53,091 bases of DNA from a virus, in IMG/VR virus record IMGVR_UViG_3300002460_002974, positions 1-53,091 of that record; one strand, given 5' to 3'. This document shows, one piece after another, positions 16,347 through 25,026 of this stretch; the stretch's first letter is position 1, and every line of letters begins with the position of its first letter. A program made the position numbers and the translations under genes. The notes under the pieces were generated by a model. The model saw only the letters and a list, made by a program, of their open reading frames with translations. It had not been told where the DNA came from and searched no databases.

Positions 16347-17495
16347 TTAACCCATCAGCAGGCTGATGTGTTCCGACTTGATGGCGCGGTAACCCCAAGC
16401 CAGGCGGACGTGGTACACGGTCTGCAAGAACTGGCGGTAAACAGCCACTTCGAACGACAGGCCGGTGCGCGGGTCGGTGATCATCATCACGTCATCGGCC
16501 GAGTCACCACCTTCCGGCAGCGCTGGGGCGCGAGTAGCGAGAACGATTGCCGAGCGGGCAAAGGCCACGTTCGGGGTGTAGCTGTTGCCGACAGTCAGAG
16601 CGTTCGCAGTCGGGATGACCACGCGAGCGCCCGGCTTGCCGAGGCTGATGGTGCCAGGGGCCGCAACACCGGTATTGACGATGTACTTGTTGGCGCTGTC
16701 CGCGGCAAAGGTCACCACGTCACCAGCAAGCACAGTTCCGGTGCCGGCGATCAGCGCCACATTGCTCGCACCAACCGCGGTCGAGCCGTCGGTCACGTAG
16801 TTCGCGCCAGTGCCTTTGGTGTGCAAGCCGATCTGGTGCGAGTGACGGATGGCCATGCCCATGATGCGGTCGGTCATGCCGTTGCGGAGCATGTCGCTGG
16901 AACCAGCCTCGTTCACCTTGAACAGGCCAGACTGCTTGCCGCGCAGGTTACCGATTGCGGCGTGGCCCAGAACCATCTGCAGGTCGTTGGTCGGTGCGCC
17001 GTTCTCTTCCAGGATGCGCAGCACGCCGGCAAAGTCGGTCATGTCGGCAGCAGTAGCGAACGGAGTGGTGCCGGCTGCACCGTAGGCGCGGCTGGCGTTC
17101 TTGTAGGCTTCACCCCAGAGGTCGGCCTCGATCTCGTTCACCAGGGTGCGCATCGCCTGGTAGAAGCGATCGGCCTGGATGGTGGAGAAGGTGCCGGCAT
17201 TCTGCAGGCCGCGGGTTTCCTCGCCATTCCAGCGAACCGGAACGTGCTTGGACTTGGTGATCGATACCGCGACGTTGTCGACGGTGGTGTCACCAGTGTT
17301 GGGCGCGGTAACGCCCGGGGTGTTGTCGGCAGAGCTGGCGGCGGTGGTAACCGGCACCAGGACTTGCTGATTGAGTGCGGCGCGCTCTACACCGGAGTTG
17401 CGGGAGACGGCCGGGATAAAACCGGTCAGCTCGCGCGACACCTGGTCGATCGCTTCGAACATATCAGGGATGAGGCTTGTCAGAGTGTTAGCCAT
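16347..17495 (-). CDS. Major capsid protein, P22 coat-like
   Basis: 382-residue coat protein of the P22 gp5-like group with the HK97 fold. It starts MANTLTSLIPDMFEAIDQVSRELTG, typical of this family (coat monomer with long N-terminal helix), and contains LQNAGTFSTIQADRFYQAMRTLVNEIEADL, VLGHAAIGNLR and DPRTGLSFEVAVYRQFLQTVYHVRLAWG near the end. It is flanked upstream by the scaffold gene and on both sides by terminator hairpins, which may help set its high expression. A P22-like coat here is combined with a long non-contractile tail. Confidence 0.93.
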   Translation of the reverse strand: MANTLTSLIPDMFEAIDQVSRELTGFIPAVSRNSGVERAALNQQVLVPVTTAASSADNTPGVTAPNTGDTTVDNVAVSITKSKHVPVRWNGEETRGLQNAGTFSTIQADRFYQAMRTLVNEIEADLWGEAYKNASRAYGAAGTTPFATAADMTDFAGVLRILEENGAPTNDLQMVLGHAAIGNLRGKQSGLFKVNEAGSSDMLRNGMTDRIMGMAIRHSHQIGLHTKGTGANYVTDGSTAVGASNVALIAGTGTVLAGDVVTFAADSANKYIVNTGVAAPGTISLGKPGARVVIPTANALTVGNSYTPNVAFARSAIVLATRAPALPEGGDSADDVMMITDPRTGLSFEVAVYRQFLQTVYHVRLAWGYRAIKSEHISLLMG

Positions 17496-17513
17496 TGCGG
17501 GCTCCTTGGAATG

Positions 17514-17533
17514 AAAAAACCCGCAAATGCGGG
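17514..17533 (-). terminator. Intrinsic terminator between scaffold and coat genes
   Basis: CCCGC-ATTT-GCGGG followed by TTTTTT on the minus strand, located 18 bases before the coat gene start. Confidence 0.8.
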
Positions 17534-17554
17534 CCAGGGGTCACTGATGGGTTG

Positions 17555-18307
17555 TCAGTCCGTGATAGTGGCTTCCTTGGCCGCGGTAGCCTGTTCGGCT
17601 GGGCTCAAGGCAGTGAACTGCGCACGGGTGTAGGTTTTCTTGCCACCGTTACCGCCAGCGCCAGGCAAAGCACCCGAGCCAGACTGGCCGGAGCTTTTCA
17701 GGATGCTGTCGCGGTGCGGATACTGCTCAACGAGTGCTTCCAGGGCCTCGTCGAAGTCAGCGATCTCGCCAGGACGCACGCGGCTGTAAATCTTGTTGCC
17801 GTGCTGGTCATAGGCGACGGTCTTGCCGTCTTCGATCTTGAACGCCTGGCCGAATCGGGCCTGTACGAGGTCTGCGGGGATGGCCAGCTTGTCCGCGATG
17901 AGCTTGGAACGGCTGAACGAGCCGCCGATCTTCTCTTCGTAGAGCTGCTGTTCGAATTTGGTCGCCTTGGTGCCGAGCTCGTCGAGTTGGGCCTGATAGC
18001 CCTTGCTGATTTCACCCTTCACCCGCTCGATCTCGCCGGCATCCACCAGCTTCTTCGCGTCGAGGTTTGCTACCAGTTCGAGCGCCTTCTTGGCGGCAGC
18101 GCCGTCCTCGATCCCCTCGAAGCCCTTCAGCAGCTTCTCAGCGGCCTCTTTGCCTTCGCGGTGAACCTTGGCTTCGCCATTCAGCCGGGTGATCGTGGCG
18201 ACAGTGGCGGGGGCGTCGAATGCCACCTCCTTACCGTCGTCGTGGATATAAACCGGCTTGCCGTCTTGCAGTACCACGTGGCCTTGCTCGTCGAGTTTCA
18301 ATTTCAT
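17555..18307 (-). CDS. Scaffolding protein
   Basis: 250-residue, very charged, helix-rich protein directly upstream of the coat gene, the scaffold position. It starts MKLKLDEQGHVVLQDGKPVYI, has a long helical middle (ITRLNGEAKVHREGKEAAEKLL, then QLDELGTKATKFEQQLYEE), and ends in a Gly-rich linker plus a basic tail (GGKKTYTRAQF). Scaffolds guide procapsid assembly and then leave. ATG at 18307 is used; a start six codons earlier exists. Two terminators lie just upstream. Confidence 0.82.
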   Translation of the reverse strand: MKLKLDEQGHVVLQDGKPVYIHDDGKEVAFDAPATVATITRLNGEAKVHREGKEAAEKLLKGFEGIEDGAAAKKALELVANLDAKKLVDAGEIERVKGEISKGYQAQLDELGTKATKFEQQLYEEKIGGSFSRSKLIADKLAIPADLVQARFGQAFKIEDGKTVAYDQHGNKIYSRVRPGEIADFDEALEALVEQYPHRDSILKSSGQSGSGALPGAGGNGGKKTYTRAQFTALSPAEQATAAKEATITD

Positions 18308-18382
18308 GGGTTGGTCTCCGGGCATCCGCCCATCAGTAGTGCATCCGCACCGGTCGCCCTACGACATCCGCCGATCAGGCAT

Positions 18383-18409
18383 AAAAAAGCCCCGGCGAGT
18401 GCCGAGGCT
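18383..18409 (-). terminator. Intrinsic terminator upstream of the scaffold gene (distal of two)
   Basis: A 9-bp stem with one mismatch (AGCC/GGCT outside, CGGC/GCCG inside, loop ACTC on the minus strand) followed by TTTTTT. Confidence 0.75.
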
Positions 18410-18423
18410 GAAAATTGGGTATG

Positions 18424-18446
18424 AAAAAGCCCGCTCAGTGGCGGGC
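18424..18446 (-). terminator. Intrinsic terminator upstream of the scaffold gene (proximal of two)
   Basis: GCCCGC stem of 6 bp, loop of six bases, followed by TTTTT on the minus strand. Two terminators in a row separate packaging/portal genes from the capsid genes. Confidence 0.78.
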
Positions 18447-18462
18447 CTGGGTGTTCGGTTTG

Positions 18463-18729
18463 CTATTCGGCCAACCTGTACTCCCCGCCGCACTCAGTGC
18501 ACAGCGCAGGCGCGGTCTGGCCCATATCGGTTTCGCCGCAGAAGGACCACCACTGACCTGGAGCTAGCTTCTTGCGGCATGGCTGGGGCTTATGAATAAC
18601 GCCGTTGCCTGGGCGTAGACGCTTATCCCAAGACTCCATCATGCGCGTGTGCTCAGCGCTACCGGAATGGGTATAGCCGCCATCTGCATAGCCGCTACCG
18701 AATAACGCGCGAATCAGCTTTCTGATCAC
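18463..18729 (-). CDS. Small cysteine-containing phage protein
   Basis: 88 residues from a GTG start (MIRKLIRALFGSGY). The N-terminus is basic and amphipathic. The second half has four cysteines (PCRKK, SFCGE, LCTEC), of which C-T-E-C-G-G-E-Y could bind zinc. It overlaps or abuts the gene upstream by four bases and ends before the double terminator. Function unknown. Confidence 0.6.
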   Translation of the reverse strand: MIRKLIRALFGSGYADGGYTHSGSAEHTRMMESWDKRLRPGNGVIHKPQPCRKKLAPGQWWSFCGETDMGQTAPALCTECGGEYRLAE

Positions 18730-18732
18730 CCA

Positions 18733-18963
18733 TTACGCCTCTGGCAGTTGAAAATTGGGCGGAAGGAACTGGGCGGCTGGAGTCGCGGCCATGGCCTCCA
18801 ATTGAAAGTAATCGGATATTGCTTGAGCTTTGGTAGTAGCCCTCGCGCTAAAGATGCATTGCTCTGCAATCCTCAGGGCTTTAAAGGTGTTTTCGATTAC
18901 TTTCTTCTGCTGGTCATTTGCAGCCACATAGGCCTGGCGACTTATATCTGGAATATCAATCAT
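18733..18963 (-). CDS. Hypothetical protein between head and scaffold genes
   Basis: 76 residues (MIDIPDISRQAYVAANDQQKKVIENTF), helical in outline, with one Cys and no recognised motif. A start seven codons upstream is also possible. It is packed between two small cysteine-rich proteins in the portal-to-scaffold interval. Confidence 0.55.
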   Translation of the reverse strand: MIDIPDISRQAYVAANDQQKKVIENTFKALRIAEQCIFSARATTKAQAISDYFQLEAMAATPAAQFLPPNFQLPEA

Positions 18964-18984
18964 TCGATCACCGCTCCCACGCAC

Positions 18985-19218
18985 TCAGGTCATCACAATC
19001 CGTTCGCCGCCGAGCAGGCAGAGCACGCAAAGCCGCTGCTTTGTCGCCCCCTTCCCTGCACCGATCTTCGACTCTATGTACTCACGCCCGCCGCACCTGA
19101 CGCACTGTGGCATACCTGGCGGCCTGGCCATCGCCCGCACGCGCTTGCGCACCTTCTCCTGAGCAGTGTCAGGGGCTGGCGTGCCTTGGATGACGTGGAA
19201 GGTTGGGCGGTCAGTCAT
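18985..19218 (-). CDS. Small zinc-ribbon protein
   Basis: 77 residues (MTDRPTFHVIQGTP). Two Cys pairs, QCVRCGGREY and LCVLCLLGGE, about 28 residues apart, form a likely zinc ribbon; between them is a basic loop (GAGKGATKQR). It lies directly after the Mu F-like head protein gene. This kind of small ribbon protein is frequent in Pseudomonas phages but its role is unknown. Confidence 0.65.
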   Translation of the reverse strand: MTDRPTFHVIQGTPAPDTAQEKVRKRVRAMARPPGMPQCVRCGGREYIESKIGAGKGATKQRLCVLCLLGGERIVMT

Positions 19219-19228
19219 GCGGTTGATC

Positions 19229-20344
19229 TTACGCCGCAATCCTCTCGAATGCAGCCGCATCTCGCTCGCGCAGCTGGTCGATGGTCAGGTATTTGCCCTT
19301 GTCGTTGTAGAACCGATCCAGCTCCAGGCCGCCGCTGCGAAACAGCTTGCCGCGCGTAGGGCCTAGCACTTCATCCTGCCGTGCCGCTGGCTGATCTTTC
19401 AGCCATTTGCCGTAGGTGGTCGACTCCGGCACATACCCATCCAGGCTGGCGCGGGTGCCTTCCCCGATTTCCTCTGCAGTCAGGCCCAGCTCTTCCCATG
19501 CCTTGATGATCGGCGTCGAGGTGCTGCGGCATTGCCAGTGCAAGCGGCCAGGGCCCGAGAGCCAGGGAACGCTGTGGCCGACCGGGCGATGCGTGTCGTT
19601 GGTGTAAGCCAGCCCATCGCGAAGCCTGCAAGGCTCTGAGGTGCGGCCGTCCAGTGTACTCAGCCACTTAACGCCGGCCATCAAATCGTCGTTGGCCAGG
19701 TAGAACGCATCACGCGCGCCCTGGGCAACATGGCTGATCGCTGTTCTGACGACCGCTTCGATATCCTGCCGGCTGCGGTTCAGCAGACCGTCAACGTAGC
19801 CATTCGAACGCAGGCCCATAATGCCGCGCACGATCTCGGCAGTTGTCTGCCCGCTGACCATGCCGATGCGTATCGAGTCGCGGATCTGCGCCGCCCTGCC
19901 CACCTCCACATCGGCCAGCCACTCGCTGAGCAGCTTGCCCTGGAATGGCCGGCTGAACGCCGCGGCGCGCACCTGGTCAAGGGTCACGCCTACCAGCGGC
20001 ACGGCCGAGAACACCGGGGCAGGAATCACTGTGGTGAACAGTTGCTGCTGGTAGCTCAGCTCATACTCGGCCAAAGCCTGCAGGTCGGTCGTAACCTGCG
20101 CTGCAACCTCGGCGTAAATCTGGCGGTTCAGGTCGCGAACCGAGGCCAGCATCGCTTCCATGTACTGAACGGTGAATCGATCCTCGCCCAGGCGCTCGAC
20201 TGCCGCTGTCAATCTGGCAGCCAGATCAGTATCGACACGATTGAGCAAGGCAACGATCTTGGCGACCTCTGCATTACTCAGGTGCTGCAGGTCGATCTGG
20301 TGGTTTATGGATGCCGATTGCAGCTTCTGGTTAACCGTTGCCAT
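19229..20344 (-). CDS. Minor head protein (Mu F/SPP1 gp7-like)
   Basis: 371 residues. The second half carries the Mu F-like head-morphogenesis signature: RSRQDIEAVVRTAISHVAQGAR, VKWLSTLDGRTSEPCRLRDG, then GRLHWQCRST, with conserved C-x-R-x-x-D-G and H-x-x-C-R residues. Such proteins are carried in few copies inside the head and may protect or eject with DNA. The gene overlaps the portal gene by 14 bases, the usual neighbour. Confidence 0.88.
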   Translation of the reverse strand: MATVNQKLQSASINHQIDLQHLSNAEVAKIVALLNRVDTDLAARLTAAVERLGEDRFTVQYMEAMLASVRDLNRQIYAEVAAQVTTDLQALAEYELSYQQQLFTTVIPAPVFSAVPLVGVTLDQVRAAAFSRPFQGKLLSEWLADVEVGRAAQIRDSIRIGMVSGQTTAEIVRGIMGLRSNGYVDGLLNRSRQDIEAVVRTAISHVAQGARDAFYLANDDLMAGVKWLSTLDGRTSEPCRLRDGLAYTNDTHRPVGHSVPWLSGPGRLHWQCRSTSTPIIKAWEELGLTAEEIGEGTRASLDGYVPESTTYGKWLKDQPAARQDEVLGPTRGKLFRSGGLELDRFYNDKGKYLTIDQLRERDAAAFERIAA

Positions 20345-21752
20345 TGGTCCGGCCTATCGCGCCCAGACCCGGCCCTTGTTCGGCGATCTTCTCGCGCTCG
20401 TCATCCCACTTCAGATCGCCATTCAGCACACCGCGGCGCTGGACCTCGCCGAACAGCGTCTGCTGCGACAGGTAGCGCGCGTCGACCATGCCCTTGAGCA
20501 GCGGCAAGGTCGTTTCTGGTGCGTAATCGACATCGAAGTTCCCATTCACCTGGCAGTTGCCGCCGCTCGGCAGCTTCATCCACTCGGCGAACAGCTGCAG
20601 CACCTGGTCAAGGCAGTCTTCTAGCTGGCCAGCCATGGTCTCCAGCGGGCTCATCTCCTGGGCGGCCTCTTCCTCGGCCTGGGCCGCAGTCTTGGTCGCC
20701 TGCTTCTCCTTGTGCAGCAGCTTGGCACCAGCGATGCGCATGTCGTCGAGCAGGTCCTGCAGCGATTGGCGGCCGGCCTCGATGGCCTTGCCGGTATGCT
20801 CGACCCACTTCATGTCGCCTTCACGCGGGAGTTTGGTGGCGGTACTTGTGCCGACCTTCATCTCCCAGCTCTCGTCCTCGATGCCGATCACGGCGAGCAT
20901 CGGCACCCGGGCGACGTGCAGGATGTTGTCCTGATCGCTCTGGGACTGCCAGTGCTTGATATTCAGGTGCGCCAGCTCCATCAGGGGAGGCGTGGCGGTC
21001 ATAAAGCCGGTGCGCTTGGTGTAGAGCGTGGCGAGCGGGATCTTGTCGAGGGTGGTAGTGCCCCTTTCGTGCTCCTGCCACTCTTCTTTGCCGCCTTCGG
21101 TCTTCACTTTGCGGTAGGTGAACCACAGGCCGGGTTCCAGGACGCGGACCTGATCGACCTGCTTGGTCAAGAATTCGTTTTCGGGGTCTGGCTCTTCGAC
21201 CGACTCCATGAAGCGGAACTGGGTCAATACATGCTCGCCGCCCGCGGTCTTGGCCTTCCAGCCGAGAACCTGGCTGTGGCGAATGATGACCGTATAGGGG
21301 CGGACTCCGGCCTTGATCTCGTCAGCCTTGGTGACCAGGCGGGTGGAGCCATCCGGGGCAGCCGTCTGCGGGTAATCGACAAGCACATGGCACAAGCCGT
21401 AGCCCAGGCCGCCACTGAACAAGGTCTGCGCCCAGACCTGCAGGTTGTTGCCCTGGCGGTCGATGTTCTCTGCGTAGGTCTTGATCTGCGCCGGCACGGT
21501 CTCGCCAAGCACGATTGGCTCGGCAAACACGCGGCCGGTCATGTTCTGCACGGTCTCGCTGTACGCCGGCAGCAGGGTCGAAGCGTCGCGGCGCGATTCG
21601 TAGGCGTCCTGCTCCTCCTTCGGCCACTTCGGCAGGAACTTGGTGCCCGCCTTGCGAATGGCCTTAGTGCCGCCCAGCAGCGCGTCAACGATTACCCAGT
21701 CTTCCTGCATGTCTACGACTGCGGGAATGGCTGTACTTGGGTCGTTGGCCAT
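20331..21752 (-). CDS. Portal protein (DUF4055 family)
   Basis: 473-residue dodecameric head vertex protein of the DUF4055 group. It contains RRDASTLLPAYSETVQNMTGRVF near the start, LQVWAQTLFSGGLGYGLCHVLVDYP, IIRHSQVLGW, and a charged helical region (KQATKTAAQAEEEAAQEM) before the C-terminal MKLPSGG..CQVNGNFDVDY. ATG at 21752 is used; the longer frame upstream is only a shadow of the terminase gene. It follows the large terminase with a four-base gap. Confidence 0.9.
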   Translation of the reverse strand: MANDPSTAIPAVVDMQEDWVIVDALLGGTKAIRKAGTKFLPKWPKEEQDAYESRRDASTLLPAYSETVQNMTGRVFAEPIVLGETVPAQIKTYAENIDRQGNNLQVWAQTLFSGGLGYGLCHVLVDYPQTAAPDGSTRLVTKADEIKAGVRPYTVIIRHSQVLGWKAKTAGGEHVLTQFRFMESVEEPDPENEFLTKQVDQVRVLEPGLWFTYRKVKTEGGKEEWQEHERGTTTLDKIPLATLYTKRTGFMTATPPLMELAHLNIKHWQSQSDQDNILHVARVPMLAVIGIEDESWEMKVGTSTATKLPREGDMKWVEHTGKAIEAGRQSLQDLLDDMRIAGAKLLHKEKQATKTAAQAEEEAAQEMSPLETMAGQLEDCLDQVLQLFAEWMKLPSGGNCQVNGNFDVDYAPETTLPLLKGMVDARYLSQQTLFGEVQRRGVLNGDLKWDDEREKIAEQGPGLGAIGRTNGNG

Positions 21753-21756
21753 GCGG

Positions 21757-23052
21757 TTACATCCTGAGTGGGGTGCTGGAGGCGGTGCGTTTGACGATTG
21801 GGTATTCTTTGTGGATGAAATAGCCTCCGGCGTCTGGCCGGTGGTCGTTACCTTGGCTCTTGTCCGGTTCGCCGTTAGCGCCCCACACCTGCTGCTCGAG
21901 GTCGTCGGCATAGGTCGGGCACTTGTCGGCGTTCACCCGATAGCGGCGCTCCTGCTGTGCGTTGCAGAACATGCCGTTCATGGCGTTAATTCGGTCTTTC
22001 ACTGGCGGGTTGGCCGCCGGCGCGATGACCTTGAAGCCTGCCTGCTTGAGCAGCGCGATGTCCGTCTCGCTGGCGTTCACCGACTTGCGTGAATCGCCCG
22101 ATGCATCTGGGTAGATCCTGATTTCCCGCGTCGGCTTGTACTGGCCTTCGGCATACAGCCAGTACCGCTCTTTGAGCTGCCTGATCATGTCCGGCGTGTC
22201 GTAGGCGTTCACGATCTCATCGACCGCGTGCGGCAAGCCAAGGCGCTTGACGTGGGTTATTGCCGCCATCTTGCCGACGTTGAAGTCCATGCCGACGAAT
22301 ATCGGCTCGCCAGGCTCGACCACCTCCATGCTCGCGTTCAGCTTGCGGTTGTAGGTGTGGTAGATCGTCCCACTGGTCAGGTTGACGAACTGGCCTCGCA
22401 GATAGGCCTGAATCAGCTGCTCGGGATATGACTCCAGCAGCGACGGTATGTAGTCCTCTGGCAGGTTCAGCTCGTTGTCGAACGTGCTTGCCTGCACCAG
22501 TCCGTACATCGCCTGTGCCGCTGGCTTGTCGCGCAGCTGCTTCACGAACTGCTGGAAGACGAACTTGAAGCCCTCCGGTGTGGTCGTAACGTCGACCCCG
22601 TTCTTCAACCCGTCCAACTTGTAGCGCATCCGGGCGATGATCTTGCGCCAGGCCTGCTGCGCCTTGATGGCGGTCAGCACGTCCAGCTCATCGACCAGCG
22701 CGTGGCCGATCTTGAAGCCGACAATCGTCTGCGGCTTCTCCATCGACCGGCATATCACAGTGCCGCGGTACCGCCGGCCTCCGTACAAGTGAACTTCGTG
22801 GTTCGCCTGGTTGACCTTCGTCTTCAGCCCCCAGTCGAATGCCACCTCGTCGATGGTCGGGTAGAAGATGTCGCGGATCTGCGGGTAAGTCGGAGCGAAG
22901 TACCCAGCGTTCACGCCAGGCCACTCCATGAAGTGCCGGCAAAGCGCCGAACAACCGACCCAGGTTTTGCCCGACCCGAACCCGGCAACGAATGCCCGGA
23001 ACTTGTGTGGCAGCTGGATGAACTCAGCCTGCGGGACGTTAAGCGTCGGCAT
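21757..23052 (-). CDS. terL: Terminase large subunit
   Basis: 431-residue packaging motor. ATPase part: Walker A GFGSGKT at residues 24-30 and Walker B ALVDELD with D121-E122. Nuclease part: VGMDFN (D256 region), an Asp in IYPDASGDSRK near residue 317, and HRPDAGGY near residue 410, giving the metal-binding acidic residues of the RNase H-like nuclease. It overlaps the small terminase gene by 14 bases. Headful or cohesive-end packaging cannot be decided from sequence alone. Confidence 0.95.
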   Translation of the reverse strand: MPTLNVPQAEFIQLPHKFRAFVAGFGSGKTWVGCSALCRHFMEWPGVNAGYFAPTYPQIRDIFYPTIDEVAFDWGLKTKVNQANHEVHLYGGRRYRGTVICRSMEKPQTIVGFKIGHALVDELDVLTAIKAQQAWRKIIARMRYKLDGLKNGVDVTTTPEGFKFVFQQFVKQLRDKPAAQAMYGLVQASTFDNELNLPEDYIPSLLESYPEQLIQAYLRGQFVNLTSGTIYHTYNRKLNASMEVVEPGEPIFVGMDFNVGKMAAITHVKRLGLPHAVDEIVNAYDTPDMIRQLKERYWLYAEGQYKPTREIRIYPDASGDSRKSVNASETDIALLKQAGFKVIAPAANPPVKDRINAMNGMFCNAQQERRYRVNADKCPTYADDLEQQVWGANGEPDKSQGNDHRPDAGGYFIHKEYPIVKRTASSTPLRM

Positions 23053-23500
23053 CAGGCTTTCTCGCGTCCACCACCGTCACCTCAACTCGGCTCGGGAGTG
23101 GTTCGTCGTCGTCCTGATCGGCTTTCTTGTGGCGATTCACGTAGACATCGCCGCACTCCTTGGCGGCCTGCTCCAGCAGCTGAGCAGTCAGCGCCATGTT
23201 GCGCATGTTCTCGGCCTTCTCGGCCATCCTGCCCAGGGCGCGTAGCCGGAAGGCGCGGTTGGCTATCGGGATATCTGCCGTGTCCTCGCGAAAGCGCTTG
23301 CGAGTGTCGTGGAACAGGGTCTGCCACCTTGCCGCGAGCGTCCTGCTTGCCCGCTTTGTTGGGTCATGCGACTCAACCAGCTGCCGGGTGACATCGATGT
23401 CAAATTCTTGCTTGACGGCTTGCACCACCTGCGACGGGGTGTCAAAGCAGGCCAGCGCCTGAACGATGAAGGCCTTCACCTCGTTATTCAGGGTTGCCAT
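23039..23500 (-). CDS. terS: Terminase small subunit (DUF2280 family)
   Basis: 153 residues. It starts MATLNNEVKAFIVQALACFDTPSQVVQAVKQEF and continues DIDVTRQLVESHDPTKRASRTLAARW, the typical DUF2280 opening with a helix-turn-helix for recognising the packaging site, then a helical middle (RALGRMAEKAENMRNMALTAQLLEQAAKE). It overlaps the large terminase gene. Confidence 0.9.
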   Translation of the reverse strand: MATLNNEVKAFIVQALACFDTPSQVVQAVKQEFDIDVTRQLVESHDPTKRASRTLAARWQTLFHDTRKRFREDTADIPIANRAFRLRALGRMAEKAENMRNMALTAQLLEQAAKECGDVYVNRHKKADQDDDEPLPSRVEVTVVDARKPDADA

Positions 23501-23531
23501 AGTTTGGATTCCGTCTAGTGCCTGTCAAATT

Positions 23532-24143
23532 TCAGGCCGACTTGAGCAGACAGGTTCCGCAAGCCCTCGCAATATGCAGTTTGGCGACCTCGGCAGGCTG
23601 ATTTGCGGCGTCTACCAAGGCCTGAACCTCAGTGCTCGCGCCGTAGCGGCGAACGACACCAATGAACTCTTCGACGTCATGCCCGCGCATCTCAAGCTTG
23701 GGCATTCCCTCTTCCGTGAACTTGGGGGAGCCTTCGTTATCTGTCGCCTGGGCGATGTGGTACAGCTCATGCTCCACCAGGGCGCAGAACTCAAGGTCAG
23801 TGCAGGTGGCGCAGAAGTCGGCGGCCAGGGTGATAATGAAGGCCGGCACTTCGCCGAACCAATCCAGCATCTGCTGCTCCATCCGGGCTTTCTGCCAACC
23901 GCCTGCGCGGAACGCAACCTGTTCGGCCTGGCCCAGCACAACCCTGCCCTGCTTCGCGAACCCGCTTGATGCCCACATGATGCGAATGTCGCCATCAATC
24001 AGGTGGGCGTGATCTTCGTTATGGATGCTGCCTGTGTCGGCAAGGATCTCGGCAGTGAGCCATTCCCATACTTCAGGGGCTGGGCTTAACCGTATGCCCG
24101 GGCATTCCAGCAGGTCGGCGGGCGGCATTGGCCTGGTGTTCAC
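23532..24143 (-). CDS. Putative phage metallopeptidase
   Basis: 203 residues with the zinc-peptidase helix ALVEHELYHIAQA (H-E-x-x-H: H129-E130-x-x-H133 approximately) and a preceding stretch CTDLEFC. The start contains LLECPGIRLSPAPEVWEWL, as in the putative phage metallopeptidase group (SprT-like size). GTG start at 24143 overlaps the previous stop. A substrate is not known; proteins of this group sit next to terminase genes in many Pseudomonas phages. Confidence 0.82.
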   Translation of the reverse strand: MNTRPMPPADLLECPGIRLSPAPEVWEWLTAEILADTGSIHNEDHAHLIDGDIRIMWASSGFAKQGRVVLGQAEQVAFRAGGWQKARMEQQMLDWFGEVPAFIITLAADFCATCTDLEFCALVEHELYHIAQATDNEGSPKFTEEGMPKLEMRGHDVEEFIGVVRRYGASTEVQALVDAANQPAEVAKLHIARACGTCLLKSA

Positions 24144-24313
24144 TTGGACGCCTTGAAGTGAATTGTCGCTGCTTTACGAAACCAGTAGTCCAGCTTTTCC
24201 GGGCAAACGCCCAGGCCGGTCAGGCGAGCCATTGCAACAACGCCGACAACGTAGAACTTCCACCACCAGGCAAACTTCACCTCAGCGATGAGTGTGTGCT
24301 TGGTTCTGGCCAC
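24140..24313 (-). CDS. Small one-segment membrane protein
   Basis: 57 residues from a GTG start that overlaps the preceding stop by one base. A hydrophobic, Trp-rich segment (FAWWWKFYVVGVVAMARL, residues about 15-32) is followed by GLGVCPEKLDYWFRKA. It overlaps the metallopeptidase gene downstream. Function unknown. Confidence 0.7.
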   Translation of the reverse strand: MARTKHTLIAEVKFAWWWKFYVVGVVAMARLTGLGVCPEKLDYWFRKAATIHFKASK

Positions 24314-24516
24314 TACTCATCCCCCGCAGCCAGCATGTTGGCCGTCTCTTGGTGGAAGTGCCCGGCCAGTGTGGCGACCAGAAAGCCTTGAAGTATCCCG
24401 GCCTGCTTGGCCTTGTTTATCGCGGCCGCCATCTCGTTGGCGAACTCCACAAGAGCGGCGTTCGCCTCTTCGCTCACCGGCCGGGCCGAGTAGATGCGGC
24501 TGATAGTGCCTGTCAC
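24313..24516 (-). CDS. Hypothetical protein
   Basis: 67 residues (MTGTISRIYSARPVSEEANAA) with an amphipathic helix (LVEFANEMAAAINKAKQAG) and GFLVATLAGHFHQE. It overlaps both neighbours by one to four bases and is probably co-translated with them. No family recognised. Confidence 0.6.
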   Translation of the reverse strand: MTGTISRIYSARPVSEEANAALVEFANEMAAAINKAKQAGILQGFLVATLAGHFHQETANMLAAGDE

Positions 24517-24773
24517 TGGACGCCGCCTTCACGTGGACCGTCTTTCAGCTCTGGCCCACGAACAAGATTGATGGTCTTCCCTTCAGCGTTCTCGATGTAA
24601 ATGGTTGGGTAGTCCATGGTGCTGAAGTGGACGCCCTCATCGCAGTCGAGGACCAGCATATAACCTGAGCATTGCTGGCTATCGTCGCGCTCAACCCGAT
24701 ATGGGCCGCAGCATGGGTGGCAATACTGATCACCGTTCTGGCTGATGCATTTGATGGTGTACATAAGGCTCAT
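24513..24773 (-). CDS. Hypothetical cysteine-rich protein
   Basis: 86 residues (MSLMYTIKCISQNGDQYCHPCC). Five cysteines are in the first half (KC, YC-HPCC, QQC), and the second half looks beta-rich. ATG at 24773 has AAGGAG seven bases upstream. It begins a run of small genes that ends at the metallopeptidase gene. Function unknown. Confidence 0.65.
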   Translation of the reverse strand: MSLMYTIKCISQNGDQYCHPCCGPYRVERDDSQQCSGYMLVLDCDEGVHFSTMDYPTIYIENAEGKTINLVRGPELKDGPREGGVQ

Positions 24774-24837
24774 TGCGTATCTCCTTTCTCTCTACTAAAG
24801 GCCTTCCCGATCGCTCAAGAGGCCCAAATTCTACAAA

Positions 24838-25011
24838 TCACGACATCATCCAACGCACAGTCAGCGCCACGGCATAGATCAGGGCCAGCAGCAACAGGAA
24901 GCAGGCCAGCAGGAAGCGGCACCAGGCGACCAGCTCATCAGTGGCGCGGTGGGATAGCGCCCAGAAACCCACCGCCAGCGCTATGAGAACTGCGGGGATT
25001 GTCCAGGCCAT
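24838..25011 (-). CDS. Small two-segment membrane protein
   Basis: 57 residues (MAWTIPAVLIALAVGFWAL) with two hydrophobic segments separated by a short charged loop (SHRATDELVAWCR), ending VRWMMS. It lies among the holin-like genes, so an accessory lysis or antiholin role is possible, but this is inference from position and shape only. Confidence 0.6.
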   Translation of the reverse strand: MAWTIPAVLIALAVGFWALSHRATDELVAWCRFLLACFLLLLALIYAVALTVRWMMS

Positions 25012-25026
25012 CAGCTCACTCCAGGG

